DNA of 59,418 nucleotides from Roseiflexus sp. (GTDB lineage Bacteria > Chloroflexota > Chloroflexia > Chloroflexales > Roseiflexaceae). Positions 36,327-44,629 of the stretch are shown here, piece by piece. Below the pieces are notes generated by a model. The model had not been told where the DNA came from. It was given only the letters and a program-made list of their open reading frames with translations, and did no database searches. The stretch spans positions 1 to 59,418 of the forward strand of contig JANXAL010000040.1 of NCBI GenBank assembly GCA_025062325.1, in the 5' to 3' direction. The position numbers were made by a program, and so were the translations under genes. How positions within the stretch are numbered: position 1 is the stretch's first letter; the number at the start of each line of letters is the position of its first letter.

Positions 36327-37997
36327 ATGCCCATCCCCCGCACCACACCCGCCATCCTGTTCCTCGCCCTTATTCTCACCACTGCCGCTCCGCCGCCGCC
36401 GCAACCGCCGCCGACCCCTGCCTGCCCGCGCGTTCACCACGTCGGACCGCACTCACTCATCACAATGCTCTACGCATCGGGGTACGACTGCACCGAAGAG
36501 ATCGCGCGCGCCCTTGCCGTGGTCGCCGATGACGCGATTCTGGAACGCCTGATCGCCCTGACCGCTCCCGACTTCCATAGCCTGACCCGCCGCAACGCAC
36601 TGCGCGCCATCGGACGCATGGCGGAGCGTCCGCCGAGCGAACCGGCGCATCGGATTGTGGTGCGCGCCGCGCCAATGCTACGCACTCATCTACTCACGCT
36701 GCTCCAGACCGATCCGCACGATGATGTGCGCGCCGACGCGATCTGGATTCTCGATACCTTCTTCTTCCCGGCGTATGACGCACAACCGGCATTCACCGCC
36801 ATTGCGCTAACGCCGGGCAGTGGATCAAACCTGCGCACCCGTGCGGCATACGCTGTTGCGCGCCTGATCGCCACCCGTGTTGGACCGCTCAGCGACGACG
36901 ACCTGGCGTTTCTCCTGGCTGGATTGCAATCCGACGAGCCTGGCGTGCGCGCGCGCGCCGCCGACGCCATTGCGCGCCTGCGCGACGATCAACTCGACGC
37001 GGCGGCGCGCGCGCGCGTCACCACAGCACTGGAAGACGCCTGGAACATAGCCGCGCGCCTGGCGCCTGCCGATGCACTGCCCCTCGCACCTCCCGCCATC
37101 CACGCCGGACGCTTCATCTCCGGCATTCCCGAAACCTCGCCAGGACCCTTTGCCGCTCGCGCAGCGCTTGCCCGCGCTCTCGACCGCTTCGGCGGCGAGC
37201 GGTTCGCCGCGCTGCGCGCAGAGTTTGAAGCGATCCACCTCCCATCGTGCCTCGATCAGCCGATGGTGCGGATTTGCGCCGGGTCACCCGCTGCGGATCT
37301 TCCCGCCATCGCTGCAAAGCTCGAACGCCTGCGCAACGGATTCTTCGACCTGACCGGCATCACCGACCCTGTGCCTGGCGATCCACACGACACACTGGTT
37401 ATCAAACTCTTCGCCAGTCGTAACGTCTTTCGTGAATACATGCTGGCATTCGTCGGCTTTGGCGCCGATGTCGACGGCATCTACGTCGAGCGTGACGGCG
37501 TTCTCTACACCTACGAGCGCGATGCCGCCGAAAGCGTCAACACCACCGACGAAACCATCGCCCACGAGTTCGGTCACTACCTGACCGGACTTTATCTCTT
37601 CCCCGACGGCTGGCACGATCCCGGCTACCACGCCGAACCGAAGGGATGGATCGACGAAGGCATCGCCGAATACCTTGCCAGCCTCGATAACTCTGGTCCA
37701 GGAGCGCGCAACGCGCTCGACCGCCTCTGCGCCCGCTCCGTCCCGCCCGACCTGGCGCGCCTGCTGGCGCAGCGCGAAGGGTATGACCAATATGGCACAT
37801 TCGCGTATGACGAAGCGTGGGCATTTGTGACATTCTTAAGCCAGGAGCGACCAGCCGCCATGCGCGCGATTGCAGCAGCCTTCCGCGCCAACGCCTACCG
37901 GCAGAGCGACGTGCCGACCCTCGCCGGTGCGCTGTCGCTCGCCGCGCTCCAGGCGGAATGGCACGCCGCGCTGGCGCGATGGTGTAGCCGGAGGTGA
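36327..37997 (+). CDS. Secreted HEAT-repeat metallopeptidase (gluzincin-like)
   Basis: A 556-residue exported protein. A signal peptide (TTPAILFLALILTTAAPPPP) and Pro-rich mature N-terminus are followed by HEAT-like helical repeats in about 60-240 (NALRAIGRM, DDVRADAIWILDT, TRAAYAVARLI, VRARAADAIARLRDD). The C-terminal half has the zinc site HEFGH (His413, Glu414, His417) and the third ligand in WIDEGIAEYLA (Glu444), the spacing of M1/M9-type gluzincins. It resembles the catalytic part of bacterial collagenases but is shorter. The ATG has no ribosome binding site. A peptidase that uses HEAT repeats for substrate binding is a reasonable inference. Confidence 0.75.
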   Translation: MPIPRTTPAILFLALILTTAAPPPPQPPPTPACPRVHHVGPHSLITMLYASGYDCTEEIARALAVVADDAILERLIALTAPDFHSLTRRNALRAIGRMAERPPSEPAHRIVVRAAPMLRTHLLTLLQTDPHDDVRADAIWILDTFFFPAYDAQPAFTAIALTPGSGSNLRTRAAYAVARLIATRVGPLSDDDLAFLLAGLQSDEPGVRARAADAIARLRDDQLDAAARARVTTALEDAWNIAARLAPADALPLAPPAIHAGRFISGIPETSPGPFAARAALARALDRFGGERFAALRAEFEAIHLPSCLDQPMVRICAGSPAADLPAIAAKLERLRNGFFDLTGITDPVPGDPHDTLVIKLFASRNVFREYMLAFVGFGADVDGIYVERDGVLYTYERDAAESVNTTDETIAHEFGHYLTGLYLFPDGWHDPGYHAEPKGWIDEGIAEYLASLDNSGPGARNALDRLCARSVPPDLARLLAQREGYDQYGTFAYDEAWAFVTFLSQERPAAMRAIAAAFRANAYRQSDVPTLAGALSLAALQAEWHAALARWCSRR

Positions 37998-38171
37998 GAG
38001 AGGTGGATGTTGAATGTTAAGCGTTGCACACTGAACGCGGGTAAGGTTGCAGGTTGAAGGTGAGAAAATCGTTACACGTTGAACACGTAAAAGCGGGAGA
38101 TGCACCCGACTCTTGAGGTCTGTGCGCGGATCGATGGCTAGCGCGGAGATATCAATAAGATACTCTCCCTT

Positions 38172-38966
38172 CTATTTACATCTTCGAAGATATCCCCTTG
38201 GATTATAGGTTATTAGATACTTTTCGCGTTCTAAATCGATACTAAAATGCGGATTGATTCGTACAAACTCTTCAACTGCTGCGAGCGGGCCAGAACATTT
38301 CTCCCACATCATCTCATGCGGCCTGAACAGATCCACTATCCCATCTTCGACAACAAAGTAGCTTCCTACACTGACCAACGGGCTATATAGAGAAAGATCT
38401 TTGAGAACTTGCTCCTTACGATGATCACCGTCGTGGATGACCATCACAGTTTTGTCCCGGCAAAGTTTCGCCACCTGATTGACAACATGTGGTGACGATG
38501 AGTCTCCAGTAATCTCGATGATCCTCGGATGTTGAACGTGATAATTGCTTCGATCAATATCGATTGAAATTACCTGTCCTTTACCGATAATATCAAGCAG
38601 GTGGGCCAAGAAAAGTGTACTACCGCCTGAAGCACTACCAATCTCAATTACGATATCAGGTTGAACTTCATACAACAACTCCTGATATATCCAGGCATCG
38701 AGCGGATTTTTTATCATTTTGACGCCCATCCACGTGGATCTGGAAAAGATAACTCGATGCTGGTAGTATAGGAGCCATTGACGCAATGAGAGAGCAAATC
38801 GTCGACGGTAAATCTCACGCGTCGTGCCAGAAGCGTCGTCAGGGGTAACGCATATATGATTGCGCCACAGCACCCATTCCGATATCATTACCCGACGAAC
38901 GGATGAGAAATGCTGCCCGATCGCCGCTAATACACGAATGAGTAGCCGTGCCAAAATGACCTTCAT
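38172..38966 (-). CDS. CmcI-like cephalosporin hydroxylase/rhamnosyl O-methyltransferase family protein
   Basis: A 264-residue SAM-dependent methyltransferase-like protein of the CmcI family. The family core is PDIVIEIGSASGGSTLFLAHLLDIIGKGQVISIDIDRS, followed by GDSSSPHVVNQVAKL, VMVIHDGDHRKEQVLKDL and YFVVEDGIVDLF. Acidic and His residues of the metal site are present. In surface-polysaccharide loci these proteins often methylate sugars. The codon use is AT-rich compared with everything around it (many ATA/AAA/TTT codons), suggesting recent transfer. No adjacent partner gene. Confidence 0.82.
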   Translation of the reverse strand: MKVILARLLIRVLAAIGQHFSSVRRVMISEWVLWRNHICVTPDDASGTTREIYRRRFALSLRQWLLYYQHRVIFSRSTWMGVKMIKNPLDAWIYQELLYEVQPDIVIEIGSASGGSTLFLAHLLDIIGKGQVISIDIDRSNYHVQHPRIIEITGDSSSPHVVNQVAKLCRDKTVMVIHDGDHRKEQVLKDLSLYSPLVSVGSYFVVEDGIVDLFRPHEMMWEKCSGPLAAVEEFVRINPHFSIDLEREKYLITYNPRGYLRRCK

Positions 38967-39156
38967 AGATCCAGGAAGCCTTGTTCATTGCAGAAACGGA
39001 ACATCCTCTTTCTGGATTATAGCAAAGTATTTCTCCTCTGCGTCTTCACGCTTTTACGTCAGCCTCTGAGAAACCCTCATAGTTCCCGGTTTACGGTTCG
39101 CATTGACCAGCGCCCGCCAGACACACGACCCGCTCTTCCATTGACTCCTGGTTCCC

Positions 39157-40542
39157 TCAACCCTGAACCCCTACCTCCAGATCCGCCAGCCGCTCCAGCA
39201 ACAGGCAGTACCCCTCCTGCCCGCGCTGGAAACTGCTCAGGCGGAAGAATTCGTTCGGCGAGTGCTGACGCTCATCTTCCAGCGCAAAAGCGAAATTGAC
39301 CGTGTAAACCCCCAATTCATCCAGCAAAATGGTGCAGATCGGAATGCTGCCGCCGCTGCGCACTTCATACGGTTCACGCCCGTACATGTGCACCAAAACG
39401 TCACGCGCAGCGCGGTTCCCCGGATGATCGAACGGCATCAGGTATGGCTTCGCCAGAAACTTCAGCGGCGTGACCGTCACGGTGACTCCCGGCGGCGTAT
39501 GCTTGTGCACGTGCGCTTTGAGCAACTCAACGATTGTCGCCGGATCCTGATCGGCGACCAGCCGGCAGGTGATCTTGGCGTGCGCCTCGGCTGGCAGCAC
39601 CGTCTTCACTCCCTCGCCCTGGAAACCGCCCCAGACGCCGTTGATCTCCAGCGTCGGACGCGCCCACGTGCGCTCGTAGACGGTGTATCCGGCTTCTCCC
39701 CACAGTGCCGTCACCCCCAGGTCCGCCATATACGCGGCTTCATCGAAGGGAACGGACGCAAACCGCCGCCGCTCATCGTCGGTCAATGGCCGCACCGCAT
39801 CGTAGAATCCCTCAACCAGAATGCGCCCATCAGCGCCGCGCATCGATGCAAGAATGGCCGCCAGCGCGTGGATCGGATTCTGCACGGCGCCGCCGTAGAT
39901 GCCGGAATGGAGGTCGCGGTTCGGTCCGCGCACATCGATCTGGACGCCACATCCACCGCGCAGACCGGTGAGAATGACCGGCTCGGTCTCGCTCCACTGT
40001 CCGCCGTCGCTGCTCACTACGAGGTCACACGCCAGCATCTCGCGGTGTGCCGCCACGAACGCCGGGATCTGCGGACTGCCGATCTCTTCCTGTCCCTCAA
40101 ACAAAAATTTGACATTCACCGGCAACGCGCCTGTTGTGCGCAGCAACGCCTCTACTGCCAGGATCGGCGGCAGCATGTTCCCTTTATCGTCCGAGGCGCC
40201 GCGCGCATACACTCGTCCATCGCGCACCACTGGCTCGAACGGCGGATGGTCCCACAACTCCAGCGGATCGGCAGGCTGCGTGTCGAAGTGCCCGTAGATC
40301 AGCACGGTCGGCTTTCCGGGCGCATGCAGCCAGTCGCCATACACAACCGGATGCCCGCCGGTTGGCAGGATCTGCACCGACTCGATCCCGGCTGCGCGCA
40401 TCCGCTCCGCTACCCATTCTGCGGCGCGCTGCACATCGCCCGCATGCTCCGGCAGCGCCGACACGCTCGGAATGTGCAGAAAGTCGAGCAACTCAGCAAG
40501 AAACCGGTCTTGCTGTTCATTCAGGTATGTCTGCCAGGTCAT
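39157..40542 (-). CDS. M20 family dipeptidase
   Basis: A 461-residue zinc dipeptidase of the M20 family (CNDP/DapE-like). The metal ligand pattern is VLIYGHFDTQPAD, YARGASDDKGNMLPPI, LFEGQEEIGSP and VVSSDGGQW. The lid domain carries RDLHSGIYGGAVQNP and the C-terminal ligand is in FALEDERQHSPNEFF. It probably cleaves dipeptides in the cytoplasm for amino-acid recovery. AGGAGG lies 6 bases before the ATG. It is not in an operon. Confidence 0.93.
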   Translation of the reverse strand: MTWQTYLNEQQDRFLAELLDFLHIPSVSALPEHAGDVQRAAEWVAERMRAAGIESVQILPTGGHPVVYGDWLHAPGKPTVLIYGHFDTQPADPLELWDHPPFEPVVRDGRVYARGASDDKGNMLPPILAVEALLRTTGALPVNVKFLFEGQEEIGSPQIPAFVAAHREMLACDLVVSSDGGQWSETEPVILTGLRGGCGVQIDVRGPNRDLHSGIYGGAVQNPIHALAAILASMRGADGRILVEGFYDAVRPLTDDERRRFASVPFDEAAYMADLGVTALWGEAGYTVYERTWARPTLEINGVWGGFQGEGVKTVLPAEAHAKITCRLVADQDPATIVELLKAHVHKHTPPGVTVTVTPLKFLAKPYLMPFDHPGNRAARDVLVHMYGREPYEVRSGGSIPICTILLDELGVYTVNFAFALEDERQHSPNEFFRLSSFQRGQEGYCLLLERLADLEVGVQG

Positions 40543-40711
40543 GGGAAGCCTCCTGTGGCTGGCAAGAGAAAAAAAGAAGTTTGGTGAAAATCAGCGGTTC
40601 CAGGACTGTAACATCGGATTATCGACACAGAACACCCGACTGTCAAGCCGCGAACTGTACGCCCTTCTCCTGGCGACTCCTGATCAGCCACAGAGGGCGC
40701 GGAGCTATTCT

Positions 40712-41476
40712 CTCAAGTGAAGGCTTTTTATGTAAAGCGGGTTCGCCGCGTCCTGGCACCCTTTCCCTCCTCAGCCCCCCTGCTCCCTTCTCCCACCCCC
40801 CCCGCGCCTCCCTCACACGTGGAGCGTTTTTGGAGTGCGATGGAAGTTTTCCGCATCCTGACGCCCCGTTTCCCCTCCTCCCCCTACCCCCTTCTCCCAC
40901 AAGGGGAGGAAGAGGGCGTTGGGGCATCCTACTGCCTGAAACGGGCGATGCAACACGAGGGGATGCCGGAAAAATCGACACGTGTGAGCTGCGCCCTCCG
41001 CACGCAGTAGGGTTGTTATGGCAGGAATGCGTTACACGTCGTCTATGACTGTGAGCTGCGCCCTCCGCATGCGGTAGGGTTGGGCATCAATACTGCCGAC
41101 GATAATGCTGCGCATACCTGCGTCCTCCGCATGCGGGGGTTGGGAGGAAGGGCTGCGCGAAAGAATACGCCTCTACACTGCGCCCCCGCATCCGGGGCTC
41201 ACAAGTGGAGAGTTTTTAGGGAGTAGGGGATGTTTACCGCGTCCTGACGCCTGTTTTCCCCCTCATCCCCCCGGTGCCCTTCTCCCACGAGGGGAGAAGG
41301 GGGAGGACGCGCATCCTCGCGCCCAAAACGGGCAGTGCAACGCAAGGGCTTGCCAAAAATCGACGCCTTGTGAGCGCATGCAGGGGGTTAGGGGGAGAAG
41401 GGGGACTTATGGCGTTCTGGCGCCTGAAACGGACAGTCAGCACGGGGGGATTGCCAGAAAAATCTACATTTGTGAG
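40712..41476. repeat. Block of MITE-family (M1) elements
   Basis: A well-preserved copy at 41198-41374 begins CTCACAAGTGGAGAGTTTTT and ends CCTTGTGAG; another at 40812-40988 begins CTCACACGTGGAGCGTTTTT and ends GACACGTGTGAG and is nested in a longer unit that opens at 40712. A right end without a clear left end stops at 41476. Between them three related 30-base words (GAGCTGCGCCCTCCGCA and variants) occur at 40984-41015, 41051-41082 and 41118-41143. No gene. Confidence 0.8.
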
Positions 41477-41491
41477 ACGGAGCCATTCCCG

Positions 41492-41604
41492 CGCGGGCAC
41501 GTCACCGCAGGGGCGCGTCACCGACAGGGGCACGCCACCGGCGCGGGCGCGCCATCACCGACGCGGGCACGCCATCGATGGGGGCGCGCCATCGGCGTGC
41601 CCCT
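41492..41604. repeat. Degenerate tandem repeat of about 17 bp
   Basis: Six imperfect units built on GGGCGCGCCATCG or GGGCACGTCACCG lie just upstream of the binding-protein gene. They are not coding. Confidence 0.6.
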
Positions 41605-41643
41605 ACCTCCAACATTTCCACCTCGCACCTGTAACCTGCGATG

Positions 41644-41652
41644 TGCTACCAT
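41644..41652 (+). promoter_or_regulatory. Extended -10 promoter of the binding-protein gene
   Basis: TGCTACCAT lies 35 bases before the start codon and just before GGGAGGAG. Confidence 0.45.
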
Positions 41653-41686
41653 ACACATAGCAGATTCCAGGGAGGAGTCGTGATCC

Positions 41687-42928
41687 ATGCACACGTCACT
41701 CATTAATCGAGTCACACCAATTGCACTTGTGTTGCTGATGCTCACCCTCGCCGGGTGCGGCAATCTTGGCGGATTGCTCGGCAATCAGCCTACCCCTGCG
41801 CCGATCATTATCATCGCCACGGCCACACCCGTCCCGCCGGGGCAGGCGACCCCTCTATCAGACGCCGTTGCCTCGCCGACCATTCCATCGTCGGACACCG
41901 CAACTGCAACCTCCGCCCTACCGACCGCCGCGCCTTCCACGCCCACACCCGCGCCGCAAAAAATCCTGGCGCGCGTCAAGGAGCGCGGCTACCTGATCTG
42001 CGGCACAAACGCCGACCTGCCCGGCTTCGGCTTCTATGACAGCATACGTCAGACCTGGAGCGGCTTTGATGTCGATTTCTGTCGCGCCGTTGCCGCCGCT
42101 ATCTTTGGTGATGCCACAAAAGTGCAATTCGTCGCCCTCAGCGCTGCGCCAGGACCGAACAATCGGTTCGACGCTGTGCGCCAAGGGCGGGTCGATGTCC
42201 TGTTCCGCAACACGACGTGGACGCTGGGACGCAATATCAGTGGACTGGCGTTCGGTCCCACTACATTTCATGATGGCCAGACTTTCATGGTGCGGGCTAA
42301 AGACCGGATCACTAAGCTGGAGGACCTGGAAGGCAAGATCATCTGCGTCGCCAGGGGCACTACCAGTGAGCAGAATCTGAACGAAGACTTTGCCGCGCGC
42401 GGCATTAAGTTCACCGCTCGCGTGCTCGACGGCGAGGACGAACTGTACCCGGCTTACGATGAAGGGGAGTGCGATGCAGTCACCAGCGACAGTTCCCAGC
42501 TAGCCGCCAAGCGCCTGCAACTCAAGAATCCTGCCGAGCACATTATCCTCGGTGATCGCATCTCGCGCGAACCGCTCGGTCCGGTCATCGCCCGCGACGA
42601 TAATCAATGGCTCGACGTGATTAGCTGGACGGTCTTCGCCACGATTTATGCCGAAGAATTGCGCGTCGATCAGCGCAACGTCGATCGCTTGCGCGCCAGC
42701 ACAACTGATCCGCGCATCAGACGGTTGCTGGGGCTGGAAGGAAACTTTGGCGAGGGATTGGGGCTGCCGAACGACTTCGCCTATCAAATCATCAAGCAGG
42801 TTGGCAACTACGGCGATATTTACAATCGCAACTTGGGACCGAACACACCCATCAACCTTGATCGCGGACCGAACAAGGTCTGGAACCTGGGCGCCGGCGG
42901 TGTTCTCTCCGCACCACCGTTCCGTTGA
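41687..42928 (+). CDS. Amino-acid ABC transporter substrate-binding lipoprotein
   Basis: A 413-residue lipoprotein: signal peptide and lipobox LTLAGCGN, then a Thr/Pro/Ala-rich linker of about 70 residues, then a family 3 periplasmic-binding domain (ILARVKERGYLICGTNADLPGFGFYDSIRQTWSGFDVDFC split over the first lobe, FDAVRQGRVDVLFRNTTWTLGR, CVARGTTSEQNLNEDF, AYDEGECDAVTSDSSQLA). The pattern resembles AapJ/BztA general amino-acid receptors. No permease or ATPase gene is adjacent, so it is an orphan or works with a transporter encoded elsewhere. Confidence 0.88.
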   Translation: MHTSLINRVTPIALVLLMLTLAGCGNLGGLLGNQPTPAPIIIIATATPVPPGQATPLSDAVASPTIPSSDTATATSALPTAAPSTPTPAPQKILARVKERGYLICGTNADLPGFGFYDSIRQTWSGFDVDFCRAVAAAIFGDATKVQFVALSAAPGPNNRFDAVRQGRVDVLFRNTTWTLGRNISGLAFGPTTFHDGQTFMVRAKDRITKLEDLEGKIICVARGTTSEQNLNEDFAARGIKFTARVLDGEDELYPAYDEGECDAVTSDSSQLAAKRLQLKNPAEHIILGDRISREPLGPVIARDDNQWLDVISWTVFATIYAEELRVDQRNVDRLRASTTDPRIRRLLGLEGNFGEGLGLPNDFAYQIIKQVGNYGDIYNRNLGPNTPINLDRGPNKVWNLGAGGVLSAPPFR

Positions 42929-42945
42929 TCAGCAGCGCGCTGCAT

Positions 42946-42976
42946 GGCAAAAACCGGAGCATCGACGCTCCGGTTT
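42946..42976 (-). terminator. Terminator of the tRNA-Ile/tRNA-Ala transcript
   Basis: On the minus strand AAACCGGAGC and GCTCCGGTTT form a 10-bp stem with a 6-base loop, followed by TTG and more T. It also lies 22 bases after the stop of the binding-protein gene and could end transcription from both sides. Confidence 0.8.
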
Positions 42977-42997
42977 ACATTCCCAACTGTCGCCTTA

Positions 42998-43073
42998 TGG
43001 TGGAGCGACGGGGATTCGAACCCCGGACCTGCTGCGTGCAAAGCAGCCGCTCTCCCAACTGAGCTACCGCCCC
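42998..43073 (-). tRNA. tRNA-Ala (anticodon TGC)
   Basis: A 76-base cloverleaf on the minus strand with acceptor GGGGCGG/TCGCTCC (two G-U pairs), encoded CCA, anticodon loop TTTGCAC in the stem GCTGC/GCAGC, and T-arm CGGGGTTCGAATCCCCG. Confidence 0.96.
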
Positions 43074-43083
43074 GAAATAAAGC

Positions 43084-43108
43084 GAGAATTGAGCATACCT
43101 CAATTCTC
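43084..43108. other. Hairpin between the two tRNA genes
   Basis: GAGAATTGAG and CTCAATTCTC pair perfectly over 10 bp with loop CATAC, in the spacer of the tRNA-Ile/tRNA-Ala precursor. It may be a processing signal. Confidence 0.6.
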
Positions 43109-43116
43109 CGCTTCTC

Positions 43117-43193
<77 letters not shown>

Positions 43194-43202
43194 TCAGCCT
43201 GT

Positions 43203-43211
43203 ATTGTACCA
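43203..43211 (-). promoter_or_regulatory. Extended -10 promoter of the tRNA pair
   Basis: TGGTACAAT on the minus strand, 9 bases before tRNA-Ile. No -35 recognised. Confidence 0.6.
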
Positions 43212-43310
43212 CACCTGCGCGAAACGCGCTACTCTCCGCTCACGGGTGAATAAGATACCACGCTGCGGTGCGGCTGTCAAGCGCAAAAAGCGATTCAGTG
43301 CGTTCAAAAC

Positions 43311-43364
43311 CTAACAATTCCCGCATCGCCTCTTAACAATCTCTGAAGAAGGTCTTGCTACGAT
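43311..43364 (+). promoter_or_regulatory. Promoter and direct-repeat operator candidate of the two-component operon
   Basis: Two copies of TAACAAT (43312-43318 and 43334-43340) are spaced 22 bp apart, two helical turns, as in direct-repeat sites of OmpR/PhoB-type regulators. An extended -10, TGCTACGAT, follows at 43356-43364. Autoregulation by the operon's own response regulator is a reasonable guess. Confidence 0.4.
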
Positions 43365-43542
43365 AGAAGCATCGTTTTTGCAACCGCATCATCTGGCATT
43401 CGACGCGGCGGTGTTCCTGATCGGTCTGCATGTGGCGCTCCGCCGGCGCTGGATCGTCAACGCAGGGCGCCGTCCGGCATCCCGAACCTTCCGGCAGGCG
43501 CGATCACTTGCGCGCGCCAGCGCCGACGAAGGAGGCGGAGCG

Positions 43543-43833
43543 ATGAACACCGTCTGGCGGATCCTCGCCATCCTGGCAGTGGCGCTCATTGTCGCTGGCG
43601 CACTGGTTGCCCTGCGGCAGACGGGGATTCTGGCGACGTTGCTACCGGGACCGGATCGCACACAGTTCGAGGCAGGGATTGAACGCGGTCGGTTCGCCCC
43701 TGATGGCTTCGAGCGCCGTGAGCGCGGTTGGTTCGCGCCCGACAGCTTCGAGCACAACCATCGCGCTGAGCGCGAACCGAACGCCCGTGGTATGATCGAA
43801 GCGATCAACAATCCGCTGATTATTGGCGTATGA
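43543..43833 (+). CDS. Small membrane-anchored protein of the two-component operon
   Basis: A 96-residue protein: one N-terminal membrane helix (VWRILAILAVALIVAGALVAL) and a charged outer part with a duplicated motif, GRFAPDGFERRERG and GWFAPDSFEHNHRAE. The family is not recognised. GGAGG and GGAG lie just before the ATG at 43543. Its stop overlaps the next small frame by 4 bases. It is probably a sensor accessory of the histidine kinase, inferred only from position. A longer frame from 43378 has no ribosome binding site. Confidence 0.7.
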   Translation: MNTVWRILAILAVALIVAGALVALRQTGILATLLPGPDRTQFEAGIERGRFAPDGFERRERGWFAPDSFEHNHRAEREPNARGMIEAINNPLIIGV

Positions 43834-43922
43834 GTGCGCTGGCAGCGGGCGCGTCGCTGATTGCGCGCCGTCTTCTGCGGCAACGCGCTCTGCCGTGCGC
43901 TGAAGCGGAACCTCCGACATGA
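43830..43922 (+). CDS. 30-residue linking reading frame in the two-component operon
   Basis: This small frame starts with an ATG that overlaps the stop of the membrane protein (ATGA at 43830-43833) and ends with a TGA that overlaps the ATG of the response regulator (ATGA at 43919-43922). It starts MSALAAGASLIARRLLRQRA and ends in a Glu/Pro-rich tail. The peptide could form an amphipathic, positively charged helix. Exact four-base overlaps at both ends suggest translation-coupled synthesis rather than chance. It may serve only to couple translation. Confidence 0.5.
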   Translation: MSALAAGASLIARRLLRQRALPCAEAEPPT

Positions 43923-44629
43923 GCACGATTCTGATCGTTGATGACGAGCCGGCGCTGCGCGCGATGCTTCGGCTCTACCTCGAACAGGAAGGATTCCACG
44001 TCGTCGAAGCGGGCGATGGACGGCGCGCGCTCTATGTGGCGCGCGTCGAAAAGCCCGATCTCGTGATCCTTGATCTGATGATGCCGGAAATGGGCGGGTA
44101 TGAGTTCTTGCGCGCCTTTACGAAAGAGTCGCGCACGCCGGTTATCGTCCTGACAGCGAAGATCGAGGATACTGACAAAATCCTGGGGCTGGAACTGGGC
44201 GCTGATGATTACGTCACCAAACCGTTCAATGTGCGCGAGTTGATCGCCCGCATCCGCGCCGTGCTGCGCCGCACCCAACAGGCGCCGCTCGAGCCGGAGA
44301 TTCTCCGCGCTGCCGACATCGTGCTCGACCGCACCGGACGGACGGTGCGCGTTGGTGGGCGCTATGTCGATCTGACGCCATCGGAGTTCGCTATTCTGGC
44401 GACCCTCATGGCAGCGCCAGGGCAGGTTTTCTCGCGGCTCGACCTGCTTGACCGCGTTTCCGGCGACGCCTATGAAGGTTCGGAGCGCACAATTGACGTG
44501 CACATCCGCAACCTTCGCGCTAAGATTGAAGACGATCCGCGCAATCCCCGGTATATCGAAACGGTGTATGGCATGGGATACCGGTTTGCGCTGCCGCGTG
44601 CGACGGATCAGCCCAAAGCAGGCGCGTGA
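43919..44629 (+). CDS. OmpR/PhoB-family response regulator
   Basis: A 236-residue response regulator. The receiver domain (about 1-120) has the acidic pair in ILIVDDEPALRAML, the phosphoacceptor Asp in PDLVILDLMMPEMGG, Thr in VIVLTAK and Lys in DDYVTKPFNVRELI. The winged-helix DNA-binding domain (about 135-230) has VDLTPSEFAILATLMAAPGQVFSR and the recognition and wing elements RTIDVHIRNLRAKI and YIETVYGMGYRFAL. It overlaps the histidine kinase gene by 4 bases (GTGA). It probably regulates its own operon. Confidence 0.95.
   Translation: MSTILIVDDEPALRAMLRLYLEQEGFHVVEAGDGRRALYVARVEKPDLVILDLMMPEMGGYEFLRAFTKESRTPVIVLTAKIEDTDKILGLELGADDYVTKPFNVRELIARIRAVLRRTQQAPLEPEILRAADIVLDRTGRTVRVGGRYVDLTPSEFAILATLMAAPGQVFSRLDLLDRVSGDAYEGSERTIDVHIRNLRAKIEDDPRNPRYIETVYGMGYRFALPRATDQPKAGA

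Noticed and set aside
39262..40587. 441-codon plus-strand frame over the dipeptidase
   Set aside because: Antisense shadow of a clear M20 peptidase; no start signal and no family.
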